In this document: piece by piece, positions 8,010-16,009 of the stretch
How the letters are laid out: each line of letters opens with the position of its first letter
Position numbering within the stretch: the stretch's first letter is position 1
NCBI GenBank assembly: GCA_900315165.1
Contig: OMXZ01000004.1
Span: 1-64,000 of the forward strand
Source of the DNA: an uncultured Actinomycetes bacterium
Lineage (GTDB): Bacteria > Actinomycetota > Coriobacteriia > Coriobacteriales > Atopobiaceae
DNA: 64,000 bases
Direction: 5' to 3'
Translations under genes and position numbers: made by a program
The notes under the pieces: generated by a model
Database searches by the model: none
What the model was told of the DNA's origin: nothing
The model's input: only the letters and a program-made list of their open reading frames with translations

Positions 8010-8032
8010 TGTTGTGAAAGGTTCGCACAACA
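8010..8032. promoter_or_regulatory. Palindrome between divergent aroA and aroF
   Basis: Perfect 7-base arms TGTTGTG and CACAACA separated by 9 bases, 23 bases upstream of the aroA start on the leftward side. The position between the two aromatic operons fits an operator, but no regulator is identified. A short RNA hairpin is the alternative. Confidence 0.4.
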
Positions 8033-8171
8033 AAACGTCTGTCGCGACGGAAAGACGGGGGAATTAAGCAGCTAGAAAAATATGAGATGTGATGCGCGCG
8101 CTTGACGATGCGAGGGCGGAGCTGAATGAATGGCTTCCGCCTTAACTCTTCTCACGCCTGAAACATCACCC

Positions 8172-8180
8172 TGCTAGCAT
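8172..8180 (+). promoter_or_regulatory. Candidate extended -10 promoter of aroF-tyrA-aroB
   Basis: TGCTAGCAT fits the extended -10 pattern TGnTAnnnT and sits 55 bases before the aroF ATG. No convincing -35 is seen, as is usual for extended -10 promoters. Confidence 0.4.
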
Positions 8181-8234
8181 CACGGGAAATCGAAGACGCG
8201 CTCTACGCGCCGGAAACGAAAGGCCTGCACCACC

Positions 8235-9323
8235 ATGATCGCAATCGTCAAAGAATCAGCAACCCCCGAGCAGCTGTCCCATTTCATCACCTGGATCGAG
8301 GGCCGCGGCTACAAGACCAATGTGAGCCAAGGCGACAACGAGACGATCGTCGGCATCATCGGCGACACGACGCGCATCGATCCCTTCCTCCTCGAGTCCA
8401 TGGACATCATCGAGCGCGTCCAGCGTGTCTCCGAGCCCTTCAAGAAGGCCAACCGTAAGTTCCATCCGGAGGACACGGTCATTGACTGCGGCCACGGCGT
8501 CCTGATCGGCGGGGGGCACTTCCAGGTGATGGCCGGCCCCTGCTCGGTGGAGGGCAAGAACCTGATCCAGATTGCCCGCGAGGTCAAAAAGTCTGGCGCG
8601 ACCATGCTGCGCGGCGGTGCCTACAAGCCGCGCACCAGTCCGTATTCCTTCCAGGGAATGGGAGAGCGGGGACTCGATATCCTTCTCGAGGCATCTGCCG
8701 AGCTCGACATGCCCGTCGTGACCGAGGTCATGGACCCGCGTGACGTGCAGCTCTTCGTGGACAAGAAGATCGATGTCATGCAGATCGGCGCCCGCAACGC
8801 GCAGAACTTCTCCCTGCTCAAGGAGGTCGGCAAGACGGACATACCCGTGCTGCTCAAACGCGGTATCGCGGGCACGGTCGACGAGCTGCTCATGGCGGCG
8901 GAGTACATTATGAGCGAGGGCAACGAGAAGGTCATCCTCTGCGAGCGCGGCATCCGCAGTTTCGAGACCCGCACCCGCAACACCTTCGACGTCAATGCCA
9001 TCCCGGTGCTGCACAACCTCTCGCACCTGCCGGTGGTCGGTGACCCGAGCCATGCCACAGGCTATACCCGCTACGTGCGCCCCGCCGCCTATGCCGCGAC
9101 GGCCGCCGGTGCGGACGGCCTCGAGATTGAGGTCCACAACAAGCCGTCTGAGGCTTGGAGCGACGGTGCCCAGGCCCTCACGCCGGAGATGTTCGCCGAC
9201 GCCATGAAGCGCATCGCCCTCATCCGCAGCGCAATCTCGGCCGACCTCGACGACCAGCCGGCTCCCGAGCCCGGCTCTATGGACGCGGCGCCGCTTGCGG
9301 CGGAGAGGGGCGTCGATGCCTAA
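8235..9323 (+). CDS. aroF: 3-deoxy-7-phosphoheptulonate (DAHP) synthase, type I-beta
   Basis: Condenses PEP and erythrose 4-phosphate, the entry step of the shikimate pathway. Residues 1-70 form the small ferredoxin-like/ACT-like regulatory domain found in Thermotoga-type enzymes. The barrel follows with GHFQVMAGPCSVEG, KSGATMLRGGAYKPRTSPYSFQG, TEVMDP, QIGARNAQNF, KRGIAGTVDE and DPSHATGY. A roughly 30-residue proline- and alanine-rich tail ends the 362-residue protein. The ATG at 8235 follows GAAAGG. It begins the rightward aromatic operon, and tyrA starts 8 bases before its stop. The N-terminal domain suggests allosteric control, probably by Tyr or Phe, but the effector cannot be read from sequence. 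Confidence 0.94.
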   Translation: MIAIVKESATPEQLSHFITWIEGRGYKTNVSQGDNETIVGIIGDTTRIDPFLLESMDIIERVQRVSEPFKKANRKFHPEDTVIDCGHGVLIGGGHFQVMAGPCSVEGKNLIQIAREVKKSGATMLRGGAYKPRTSPYSFQGMGERGLDILLEASAELDMPVVTEVMDPRDVQLFVDKKIDVMQIGARNAQNFSLLKEVGKTDIPVLLKRGIAGTVDELLMAAEYIMSEGNEKVILCERGIRSFETRTRNTFDVNAIPVLHNLSHLPVVGDPSHATGYTRYVRPAAYAATAAGADGLEIEVHNKPSEAWSDGAQALTPEMFADAMKRIALIRSAISADLDDQPAPEPGSMDAAPLAAERGVDA

Positions 9324-10209
9324 CGAGTCGGCAGACATACGGGCTGAACGCCCCGGTTTCACGACGGGCCGCGTCGGCATCGTGGCGTTGGGCCTTATGG
9401 GCGGCTCCTTCGCCAAGGCTCTGCACGAGGGTGGGCGCGAGGTCTATGCCTGGAACCGCACGAGGTCCACGCTCGAACTAGCCGAGATCGACACCGTGGA
9501 CGGCGAGCTTTCCGACGACATGATCGGTACCTGCGAAATGATCATCCTGTGCGGGTATCCCCAGTTCTCGATTGACTGGCTCAGGGAGAAAGCGCCCCTT
9601 ATCGCCGAGGGTGCCATCGTTATCGACACGGTCGGCGTCAAGCGCGTGATCTGCGAGAGCTGCTTTGCCATTGCAGAGTCCTACGACTTCCATTTTGTTG
9701 GCTGCCATCCCATGGCCGGTACCCAGTACTCCGGCTATGGCCATTCGCGTGCCAACATGTACCATGGCGCCCCCATGGTCGTCGTGCCGCCGGCGCATAT
9801 GGACGACATCGACCGCGCCGAGCTTCTCGACCGCATGAAGAACCTGCTCGAGCCCTGCGGCTTCGGCTCCTGGACCCTCGCCACGGCATCAGAGCACGAC
9901 CGGATGATCGCCTACACGAGCCAGCTCGCGCACGTTGTCTCGAATGCTTATGTCAAAAGCCCCACCGCCCAGTCGCACAAGGGCTTTTCCGCGGGCTCCT
10001 ACAAGGATCTCACGCGCGTCGCTCGCCTCAACGCGACGATGTGGACCGAGCTCTTCCTCGACAACAGGGACTTCCTCTCGGACGAGCTGGGGTCCCTGAT
10101 TGCCGGTCTGCAGCAATACAAGGATGCCCTGGACGCGGGGAACGCCGATGACCTCCATAGGCTCCTCGCCGAGGGCGACCGGCTCAAACGGGAGGCTGAG
10201 GGACGATGA
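9316..10209 (+). CDS. tyrA: Prephenate dehydrogenase
   Basis: Oxidatively decarboxylates prephenate to 4-hydroxyphenylpyruvate for tyrosine synthesis. The NAD-binding loop is GLMGGSFAKALHEGG, the catalytic His is in VGCHPMAGT, and the helical C-terminal domain contains TSQLAHVVSNAY and KGFSAGSYKDLTRVA. Length 297 means a minimal enzyme without the C-terminal ACT domain seen in many Gram-positive TyrA proteins, so feedback control may fall on AroF instead. The ATG at 9316 has GGAGAGGGG five bases upstream and overlaps the aroF stop; an upstream TTG at 9295 is less likely. The stop overlaps the aroB start (ATGA). Confidence 0.93.
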   Translation: MPNESADIRAERPGFTTGRVGIVALGLMGGSFAKALHEGGREVYAWNRTRSTLELAEIDTVDGELSDDMIGTCEMIILCGYPQFSIDWLREKAPLIAEGAIVIDTVGVKRVICESCFAIAESYDFHFVGCHPMAGTQYSGYGHSRANMYHGAPMVVVPPAHMDDIDRAELLDRMKNLLEPCGFGSWTLATASEHDRMIAYTSQLAHVVSNAYVKSPTAQSHKGFSAGSYKDLTRVARLNATMWTELFLDNRDFLSDELGSLIAGLQQYKDALDAGNADDLHRLLAEGDRLKREAEGR

Positions 10210-11282
10210 GCGTCGTCGAGGTCAGGACCAAACAGCGCGATTATGCGGTCCGCGTGGGGCGCGGGAACCTTTCCGAGGTCGGTACGGTCGCACGTTCCGC
10301 AGCGGGCGGGCGCCGTGCCATGCTTGTGTCGGACAGCCACGTCATGCCCCTGTACGGCGCTGTGGTGCGCGGCTCGCTTGTGGGCGCGGGCTATGTGGTG
10401 TCCGAGGCAACGATTCCCGCGGGCGAGCAGAGCAAGACGATGTCCCAGCTTACCGACCTGCTCGAGCGTATCGCTGAGGCGGGGCTAGGAAGGGACGATG
10501 TCGTCGTGGCCCTCGGCGGCGGCGTCGTGGGCGATCTCGCGGGCTTTTCGGCGGCGACCTATATGCGCGGCATCCAGGTCGTGCAGGTGCCGACGTCGTT
10601 GCTCGCCATGGTCGACTCGTCGGTCGGCGGCAAGACGGCCGTGGATCTGACGGCGGGCAAGAACCTCGCCGGCGCCTTCTGGCAGCCTTCGGCAGTGGTC
10701 GCCGACGTGGAAGTGTTGAGGACCCTCTCGCCGTCCCTCTTCCGCGACTCCGTGGGAGAGGTCATTAAGTATGGCGTCCTCGGCGACACGGAGCTCTTCG
10801 ATTCCCTTGAGGACAGGCCGCTCGATCAGACAGATCCGAGGCGGCTCGAGGAAATCGTTGTGAGGAACGTGCAAAGCAAGCGCGATATCGTGGATGCCGA
10901 TGAGCGCGAGACGGGGATCCGCCAGACGCTCAACCTGGGCCACACCATCGGCCATGCTATCGAGACGGAGAGCGATTTCAAGCTGGGGCATGGCAGCTGC
11001 GTGGCGGCGGGCCTCTGCTGCATGGCTCGCGCTTGCGCGAGAAAAGGGCTTTGCGCGGACGAGACGGCCGAGAGGATCGTCCGGGTGGTGGCCGCGCATC
11101 GGCTTCCGACCGGTACCTCAGTCCCGACCGAGGCGCTCTGGCGGCGCTCGCTTGCGGACAAGAAGCGCCATGGCGACCACATTAACATCGTCGCTGTCCG
11201 TGATATTGGCAGGGTCGAGGTCAGGAGCGTCGGCCTCGAGGAGTACCGGGAGCTGATTGAGCTTGGTCGCGAGGCGGTCTGA
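10206..11282 (+). CDS. aroB: 3-dehydroquinate synthase
   Basis: NAD- and zinc-dependent cyclisation of DAHP to 3-dehydroquinate, the substrate of AroQ. Clear motifs are GGGVVGDLAGFSAATYMRG, QVPTSLLAMVDSSVGGKTAVD, the RDSVGEVIKYG segment, and the zinc ligands in NLGHTIGHAIE with GHGSCVAAG. Length 358 is normal. The ATG overlaps the tyrA stop by four bases. It is the last gene of the rightward operon; the inverted repeat at 11304-11340 follows. Confidence 0.95.
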   Translation: MSVVEVRTKQRDYAVRVGRGNLSEVGTVARSAAGGRRAMLVSDSHVMPLYGAVVRGSLVGAGYVVSEATIPAGEQSKTMSQLTDLLERIAEAGLGRDDVVVALGGGVVGDLAGFSAATYMRGIQVVQVPTSLLAMVDSSVGGKTAVDLTAGKNLAGAFWQPSAVVADVEVLRTLSPSLFRDSVGEVIKYGVLGDTELFDSLEDRPLDQTDPRRLEEIVVRNVQSKRDIVDADERETGIRQTLNLGHTIGHAIETESDFKLGHGSCVAAGLCCMARACARKGLCADETAERIVRVVAAHRLPTGTSVPTEALWRRSLADKKRHGDHINIVAVRDIGRVEVRSVGLEEYRELIELGREAV

Positions 11283-11303
11283 GCGCAGGGGCCGCAGAAA
11301 GAA

Positions 11304-11340
11304 AACGTCCCGCGGCCGCAGACGGCGCGGGACGTCTCTT
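11304..11340 (-). terminator. Terminator of tRNA-Arg, possibly bidirectional with aroB
   Basis: Stem ACGTCCCGCG / CGCGGGACGT. On the leftward strand the stem is followed by TTTTCTTT, so it best serves the tRNA-Arg transcript. Rightward it lies 22 bases after the aroB stop but has only a weak TCTCTT tail. Confidence 0.75.
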
Positions 11341-11369
11341 GCAACACAGGCACCTGACCTGGAATCGTC

Positions 11370-11446
11370 TGGTGCCCCCTGAGGGGCTCGAACCCTTGAC
11401 CTTCTGCTCCGGAGGCAGACGCTCTAATCCACTGAGCTAAGGGGGC
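11370..11446 (-). tRNA. tRNA-Arg (anticodon CCG)
   Basis: Full cloverleaf read leftward: acceptor GCCCCCT, D-arm GCTC...GAGC, anticodon stem TCTGC/GCAGA with loop CTCCGGA (anticodon CCG, reading CGG), T-arm with GGTTCGAGCCCC, and an encoded CCA end. It is isolated between convergent aroB and the divergent aconitase gene. Confidence 0.95.
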
Positions 11447-11457
11447 ATACGTTTGGC

Positions 11458-11463
11458 ATTATA
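11458..11463 (-). promoter_or_regulatory. -10 box of tRNA-Arg
   Basis: Leftward TATAAT eleven bases before the mature 5' end of tRNA-Arg. The -35 is weak. The same bases overlap a rightward TATAGT (11460-11465) that could serve the aconitase gene. Confidence 0.5.
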
Positions 11464-11505
11464 GTGAATCGGGCGGGAAAAGCTAGTTCGAAAGGATGCG
11501 GAACC

Positions 11506-14190
11506 ATGACGGTCGATATCGAGAGCGCCGCTTTTGCCGAAGCGGTGGGGCAGGCCCGCAAGGCGGAACCACTGATTGTAGGGCCGACGACCTACCGGGC
11601 CGTCAATGTCTCGCGGATTCCGGGGGCCGACCAGCTGCCACGGGCCTTGGTGGAACTCCTGGAGAACTGCGTGCGCCGCGCAGATACGGATGCGAAGGCC
11701 GTCGAATCGGCCAAGAGGATCGTGGAAGCCGGGCTCTCCGGCTCTCAGGGCGCCGAGATCGCCTTCATGCCCGCGCGCGTCCTCTTCCAGGACTTCACGG
11801 GTGTGCCCGTCTTCGTCGATTTCGCCGCCATGCGCGACGCCATGGCCGCCCGAGGCGGCGACCCCGCCGTGGTATCGCCCCGCATTCCCTGCACGCTCGT
11901 CGTCGACCATTCCGTGATCGCCGACGAGGCGGGCTGTCCGGAGGCGGCCGACCGCAACCTGGCCGCGGAGGCCCGGCGCAACCGCGAACGCTTCGCCTTT
12001 CTGAAGTGGTCAGCAGAGTCCTTCGACAATGTCAGGATCGTGCCGCCTGGCCAGGGCATCTGTCATCAGCTCAATATGGAGCGCATCTCGGAGGTCGTGA
12101 CACGCGACGCGCTCGATGCCGGCGAGACGCCCATGGCCTGCTTCGACACATTGGTCGGTACGGACTCCCATACCACCACGGCAAACGGCCTCGGCGTCAT
12201 GGGCTGGGGCGTCGGTGGTATCGAGGCCGAGGCGGCGGCGCTCGGCCAGCCGATCAGCATGCTGGTGCCGCCGGTCGTGGAGCTGAGACTTACGGGGCGT
12301 CTGCGCAACGGGGTGTCGGGCATGGACCTGGCGCTGACCGTGTGCGAGCGCATGCGTGCCGAGGGTGTCGTCGGCTCACTCATCGAGGTCACAGGCGAAG
12401 GCGTGCGGACGCTCACGGCGACCCAGCGTGCCTGCGTTGCCAACATGACGCCTGAATACGGGGCGACGACCACCCTTTTCCCTGTGGACGAGCGGTCGCT
12501 TGAGTACCTCCGTCTCACGGGACGGGACGAAGGGCAGCTTGAGCTCGTCGAGCGTTATCTCACGCTGCAGGGAACCTTTGGGGAGACGGAGGGGCGCGTC
12601 TACGCCCGTACCGTCGAGATCGACCTCTCCGAGGTCGGATGGAGCCTGACGGGTCCCTCACGCCCGCACCGCCGCGTCGAGGTCGCGGACCTCCCCGGGC
12701 GTTTCGAGGACGAGGCGAAACAGCATGGCCACGAGCCCGGAGAATCGTTCACGGTGCGCCTTGGCGGGGAAGACTTCGAGCTTGAGCAGGGCGCCATCGC
12801 CATTGCGGCCATCACGAGCTGCACCACAGCGACCGACCCCGCGATGATGGCAGCCGCGGGCATACTCGCTCGCAAGGCGGTGGCGCGCGGCCTTGAGCCC
12901 AAGCCCTGGGTCAAAAAGATCCTGGCGCCCGGCAGTCATGCCGCGTCCCTGCTCTTGCGTCGCGCCGGGTTGGAGGAGCCCCTCGCACAGCTCGGTTTTT
13001 ATACCTGCGGCTTCGGGTGCATGAGCTGCATCGGCAACTCGGGACCCCTGGCGGCCGCCATGCAGGAGGCGGGAGGCGCACAGGAGCTCACCAGCGTGCT
13101 GTCCGGCAACCGCAATTTCGATGGCAGAATCTCGCCCTACGTCGCCCAGAACTACCTCTGCCAGCCGGCGCTCGTGGTCGCCTATTCGATCGCGGGCACG
13201 GTTGACATCGACCTCACGACCCAGCCCGTGGGTATCGGTTCCGACGGTGTGCCCGTGATGCTCTCAGAACTTATGCCGACCGACGCTGAGATAGCGGAGA
13301 CGCTGGCCGCGGCCCTGACGCCCGACATCTATAGCGAAGGGACAGCCGGCCTTTTCGACGGACCAAGCGCGTGGCGCGATATCGCGGTAGAGCCCTCATC
13401 GACCTTTGCCTGGGATCCCGATTCCACCTATGTGCGCTGTCCCTCGTATTTCGAGGATGCGAGGAAAGCCGCAAGCATCGACATCCGCGGCGCGCGGGTC
13501 CTCGCCCTTTTGGGCGACTTCGTGACGACGGACCACATCTCGCCGGCGGGATCCATCGCACCCGACAGCGAGGCCGCCGCCTATCTGCGTGCGCGTGGCG
13601 TCGGGGAAGCCGGCTTCAACACGTACGGCAGCCGCCGCGGCAACCACGAGGTGATGATGCGCGGCACCTTCGCTAACGTCAAACTGGAGAACGCCCTGGG
13701 GGCGGGCAGGCTCGGAGCCTGGACGACGGATTTCTCGACTGGCGATATCGCCAGTATTTTCGCGGTGTCGGAGGAGTACCGCCGACAGGGCGTGCCCGCC
13801 GTGGTGCTGGCCGGCAAGATGTACGGGTCCGGCTCGAGCCGCGACTGGGCGGCCAAGGGCCCGGCCCTGCTGGGCGTGCGCGCGGTACTGGCCGAAAGCT
13901 TCGAGCGCATCCACCGCTCGAACCTCGTGCAGATGGGCATCGTCCCGCTGCAGTTCGACGAGGGGGAGGGCGCTGCGGTTCTCGGGCTCGACGGTACGGA
14001 GACCTACGATATCGCGCATATCGACCTTGCCAGCGTCGCCGCGGGGGACCGCCGCGTGGCGGTGTGTGCCAAGCGCCCCGATGGCAGCGAGGTGCGGTTC
14101 GCGTGCACCGCACGCATCGACACCCCGACCGAGGCGGCGTATATGGAGTCGGGCGGCATCCTGCCTTACGTCCTCGACGAGCTGTGCTAG
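11506..14190 (+). CDS. acnA: Aconitate hydratase (AcnA type)
   Basis: Iron-sulfur enzyme interconverting citrate and isocitrate. Motifs in order are CTLVVDHS, GTDSHTTTANGLGVMGWGVGGIEA, the cluster ligands in TSCTTATDP and CGFGCMSCIGNSG, SGNRNFDGRISP, and in the swivelling C-terminal domain GDFVTTDHISPAG, YGSRRGNHEVMMRGTFAN and GSGSSRDWAAKGP. Length 894 fits the AcnA/IRP branch. I prefer the ATG at 11506 (MTVDIESAAF) after AAAGGATGCGG over the GTG at 11464, which adds a non-conserved leader. No citrate synthase or isocitrate dehydrogenase is nearby. Confidence 0.95.
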   Translation: MTVDIESAAFAEAVGQARKAEPLIVGPTTYRAVNVSRIPGADQLPRALVELLENCVRRADTDAKAVESAKRIVEAGLSGSQGAEIAFMPARVLFQDFTGVPVFVDFAAMRDAMAARGGDPAVVSPRIPCTLVVDHSVIADEAGCPEAADRNLAAEARRNRERFAFLKWSAESFDNVRIVPPGQGICHQLNMERISEVVTRDALDAGETPMACFDTLVGTDSHTTTANGLGVMGWGVGGIEAEAAALGQPISMLVPPVVELRLTGRLRNGVSGMDLALTVCERMRAEGVVGSLIEVTGEGVRTLTATQRACVANMTPEYGATTTLFPVDERSLEYLRLTGRDEGQLELVERYLTLQGTFGETEGRVYARTVEIDLSEVGWSLTGPSRPHRRVEVADLPGRFEDEAKQHGHEPGESFTVRLGGEDFELEQGAIAIAAITSCTTATDPAMMAAAGILARKAVARGLEPKPWVKKILAPGSHAASLLLRRAGLEEPLAQLGFYTCGFGCMSCIGNSGPLAAAMQEAGGAQELTSVLSGNRNFDGRISPYVAQNYLCQPALVVAYSIAGTVDIDLTTQPVGIGSDGVPVMLSELMPTDAEIAETLAAALTPDIYSEGTAGLFDGPSAWRDIAVEPSSTFAWDPDSTYVRCPSYFEDARKAASIDIRGARVLALLGDFVTTDHISPAGSIAPDSEAAAYLRARGVGEAGFNTYGSRRGNHEVMMRGTFANVKLENALGAGRLGAWTTDFSTGDIASIFAVSEEYRRQGVPAVVLAGKMYGSGSSRDWAAKGPALLGVRAVLAESFERIHRSNLVQMGIVPLQFDEGEGAAVLGLDGTETYDIAHIDLASVAAGDRRVAVCAKRPDGSEVRFACTARIDTPTEAAYMESGGILPYVLDELC

Positions 14191-14193
14191 GCT
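14185..14193 (+). promoter_or_regulatory. Candidate extended -10 promoter for the zinc-ribbon gene
   Basis: TGCTAGGCT fits TGnTAnnnT, overlaps the acnA stop codon and lies 45 bases before the GTG at 14239. Supported by the -10 only. Confidence 0.35.
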
Positions 14194-14238
14194 ACTCCTA
14201 CGTGCTCTGAATGTGGCTGAAACGAGGAAGGGAGCGCG

Positions 14239-15315
14239 GTGATTTGCCCGAATTGCGGCACCCATATCCCTGACGATGCGCAGCGGTGCCCAGCTTGCCA
14301 TTTCGATTTACTGATGACGACGAAGCTTCCGCGGCTGGAAGGCACCTGGTGTCCCAACTGCGGAGCTCTCGTACCGGATGGCATGGATGCGTGCCCGAGC
14401 TGCCGCATGCCGGTCGCTGTCCCCAAGCACAGGGCGGCGGCGGAGGAGACGGCTGAGCCGACGCCCGCCGTCGAACCCGCGACCGAGTCAGAGGAGATCG
14501 ACCGCCTCGTCCCGCATGTGGAGGAGACGGGGGATGCCGAGGTGGACGACGAGGACGAGGAACTCTCGGCCGAGGACACGCATGCGATGCCCCGTATCGA
14601 GAGCGCCGTTCCCGCCGGGCCGGATGCCGACGGTCCCGCCGAGGAGGGCGAGCGCATGCCGAGGACGCGTGTGTCGCTCGTGGCGGCAATCGCGTCGATC
14701 GTGATAGTCGGGGGGTTCATACTTCTGGTCGCGCACCCCTGGGATGCGGATCTCTTTTCGACGCGGGCGACCGAGCCTGCCGACACCTCCATGGCGGGCT
14801 ATCCGGGAGAGGTCAAATCGCTTTCCGGCCAAGACAGCGGCAGTGGGGCTGCCGTCGAGGAGAGGTCAGGCGACGAGGCCACCTATGAGCAGCTGTCTCA
14901 GATTTACCAGAGGCTCGGCGAGATAGAGGACGAGCTTGGGCAGAGCCAGAGGGACCTCGAGGACGTCGGCGTGTCGGGCGACCAGGCGACGCGCGATGCA
15001 AAGAAGGCCAATCAGGACGCCCTCGCCACCGAGATCTCCAACCTCATCTCTCAGACGGGCCAGCTCGATGTGTCGTCCGGGACATATGCAGATGACATCG
15101 AGAACCTGCAGACGCTGGGCAATTGGCTGCGCAATTGGTCGGATGCCCTTTCGGAGGGTTGGGGGCGCTCGACCTCGTCGGATAACCCTAGCTCCGACGA
15201 GGACTACATCCTACTGCCCGTCACAAATGCACAGGATGATTCCGGCAAGAACTCATATCAGCGGCTCTTTGATACGAATTACGAAGAATGGGAGCCTGCG
15301 GCGCCGAAATCCTGA
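14239..15315 (+). CDS. Double zinc-ribbon single-pass membrane protein of unknown function
   Basis: A 358-residue protein starting with GTG at 14239 after GAAGGGAG. Two cytoplasmic zinc ribbons use Cys3/Cys6/Cys17/Cys20 and Cys38/Cys41/Cys52/Cys55 (CPNCG...CPxC). A very acidic linker follows to about residue 140, then one membrane span near 144-166 (SLVAAIASIVIVGGFILLV). The outer part of about 190 residues is Ser/Glu/Gln rich and probably helical (EQLSQIYQRLGEIEDELGQSQRDLED). There is no enzyme motif. It lies between aconitase and cyclophilin, upstream of the cell-wall cluster. A membrane-tethered sensor or scaffold is possible, but I cannot assign a function. Confidence 0.7.
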   Translation: MICPNCGTHIPDDAQRCPACHFDLLMTTKLPRLEGTWCPNCGALVPDGMDACPSCRMPVAVPKHRAAAEETAEPTPAVEPATESEEIDRLVPHVEETGDAEVDDEDEELSAEDTHAMPRIESAVPAGPDADGPAEEGERMPRTRVSLVAAIASIVIVGGFILLVAHPWDADLFSTRATEPADTSMAGYPGEVKSLSGQDSGSGAAVEERSGDEATYEQLSQIYQRLGEIEDELGQSQRDLEDVGVSGDQATRDAKKANQDALATEISNLISQTGQLDVSSGTYADDIENLQTLGNWLRNWSDALSEGWGRSTSSDNPSSDEDYILLPVTNAQDDSGKNSYQRLFDTNYEEWEPAAPKS

Positions 15316-15361
15316 CCGTTCGCCGGTGCTGTCTGCCGAATATGTGAAACAGACTGCCTGC

Positions 15362-15370
15362 TGGTAGAAT
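15362..15370 (+). promoter_or_regulatory. Extended -10 promoter of the cyclophilin gene
   Basis: TGGTAGAAT fits TGnTAnnnT, 38 bases before the ATG at 15408. Its hexamer is also the left arm of the perfect palindrome at 15365-15383. Confidence 0.5.
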
Positions 15371-15383
15371 CTTTTAGATTCTA
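15365..15383. promoter_or_regulatory. Perfect palindrome over the cyclophilin promoter
   Basis: TAGAATC - 5 bases - GATTCTA, a perfect 7+7 inverted repeat covering the -10 and the likely transcription start. It could be a repressor site or a hairpin at the extreme 5' end of the mRNA. Confidence 0.45.
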
Positions 15384-15407
15384 TAAGTCTTACTCGAGGA
15401 GTTTCCG

Positions 15408-15953
15408 ATGGGCTTCTTCCAAGATCCGCTGTATACCCCGGCCTACACGGTCGTCGGCGACGAGGTCGCAGTCTTCACGACGAGCAAGGGCGTCATCCGA
15501 GCGAGGCTCGACGGCGAGGGCGCCCCGATTCATGTGGCCAACTTCTGCGAGCTTGCGGAGTCAGGGTTCTACGACGATTTGAAATTCCATCGCTACGTTC
15601 CCGGCTTCGTGATCCAGGGCGGCTGCCCAAACACCCGCTCGATGGATCCGGCGGATGTCGCGGCGGGCAAGGCGGGCGAGGATGGGATGCCGGGTACCGG
15701 CGGCCCTGGCTACCGTATCAAGCAGGAGTACAGCACCAACCCGCGCAACTCCCATGAGGACGGCGCTCTGGCAATGGCCCGTTCCCAGAACCCGGACTCG
15801 GCTGGCTCGCAGTTCTATTTCTGCCTCGGACCCCAGCACATGCTCGATTCGGGGTACACGGTGTTCGGCCAGACGGTCGAGGGCAGGGACGTCGTCGAGA
15901 AGCTGCGCGCGGGCGACGTGATCGAGTCCATCCGCATCGAGCACATTGCGTAA
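15408..15953 (+). CDS. Cyclophilin-type peptidyl-prolyl isomerase
   Basis: Catalyses cis/trans isomerisation of prolyl bonds. The cyclophilin core is clear: FHRYVPGFVIQGGCPN holds the catalytic Arg/Phe region, followed by GGPGYRIKQEY, GALAMARSQNPDSAGSQFYFC and YTVFGQTVEGRDVVEKL. At 181 residues it is a single-domain enzyme with no signal peptide or membrane anchor, so it is probably cytoplasmic. The ATG at 15408 follows GAGGAG. The next gene starts 56 bases downstream on the same strand. Confidence 0.93.
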   Translation: MGFFQDPLYTPAYTVVGDEVAVFTTSKGVIRARLDGEGAPIHVANFCELAESGFYDDLKFHRYVPGFVIQGGCPNTRSMDPADVAAGKAGEDGMPGTGGPGYRIKQEYSTNPRNSHEDGALAMARSQNPDSAGSQFYFCLGPQHMLDSGYTVFGQTVEGRDVVEKLRAGDVIESIRIEHIA

Positions 15954-16009
15954 TAAGGCGCATACCGCGAGGCCCGGTCGCGGGTGGAACAGATAGGAGC
16001 GATACAGTC

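Noticed and set aside
11464-11505. GTG start 14 codons upstream of acnA
   Set aside because: The ATG at 11506 has a better ribosome site and matches the usual AcnA N-terminus.
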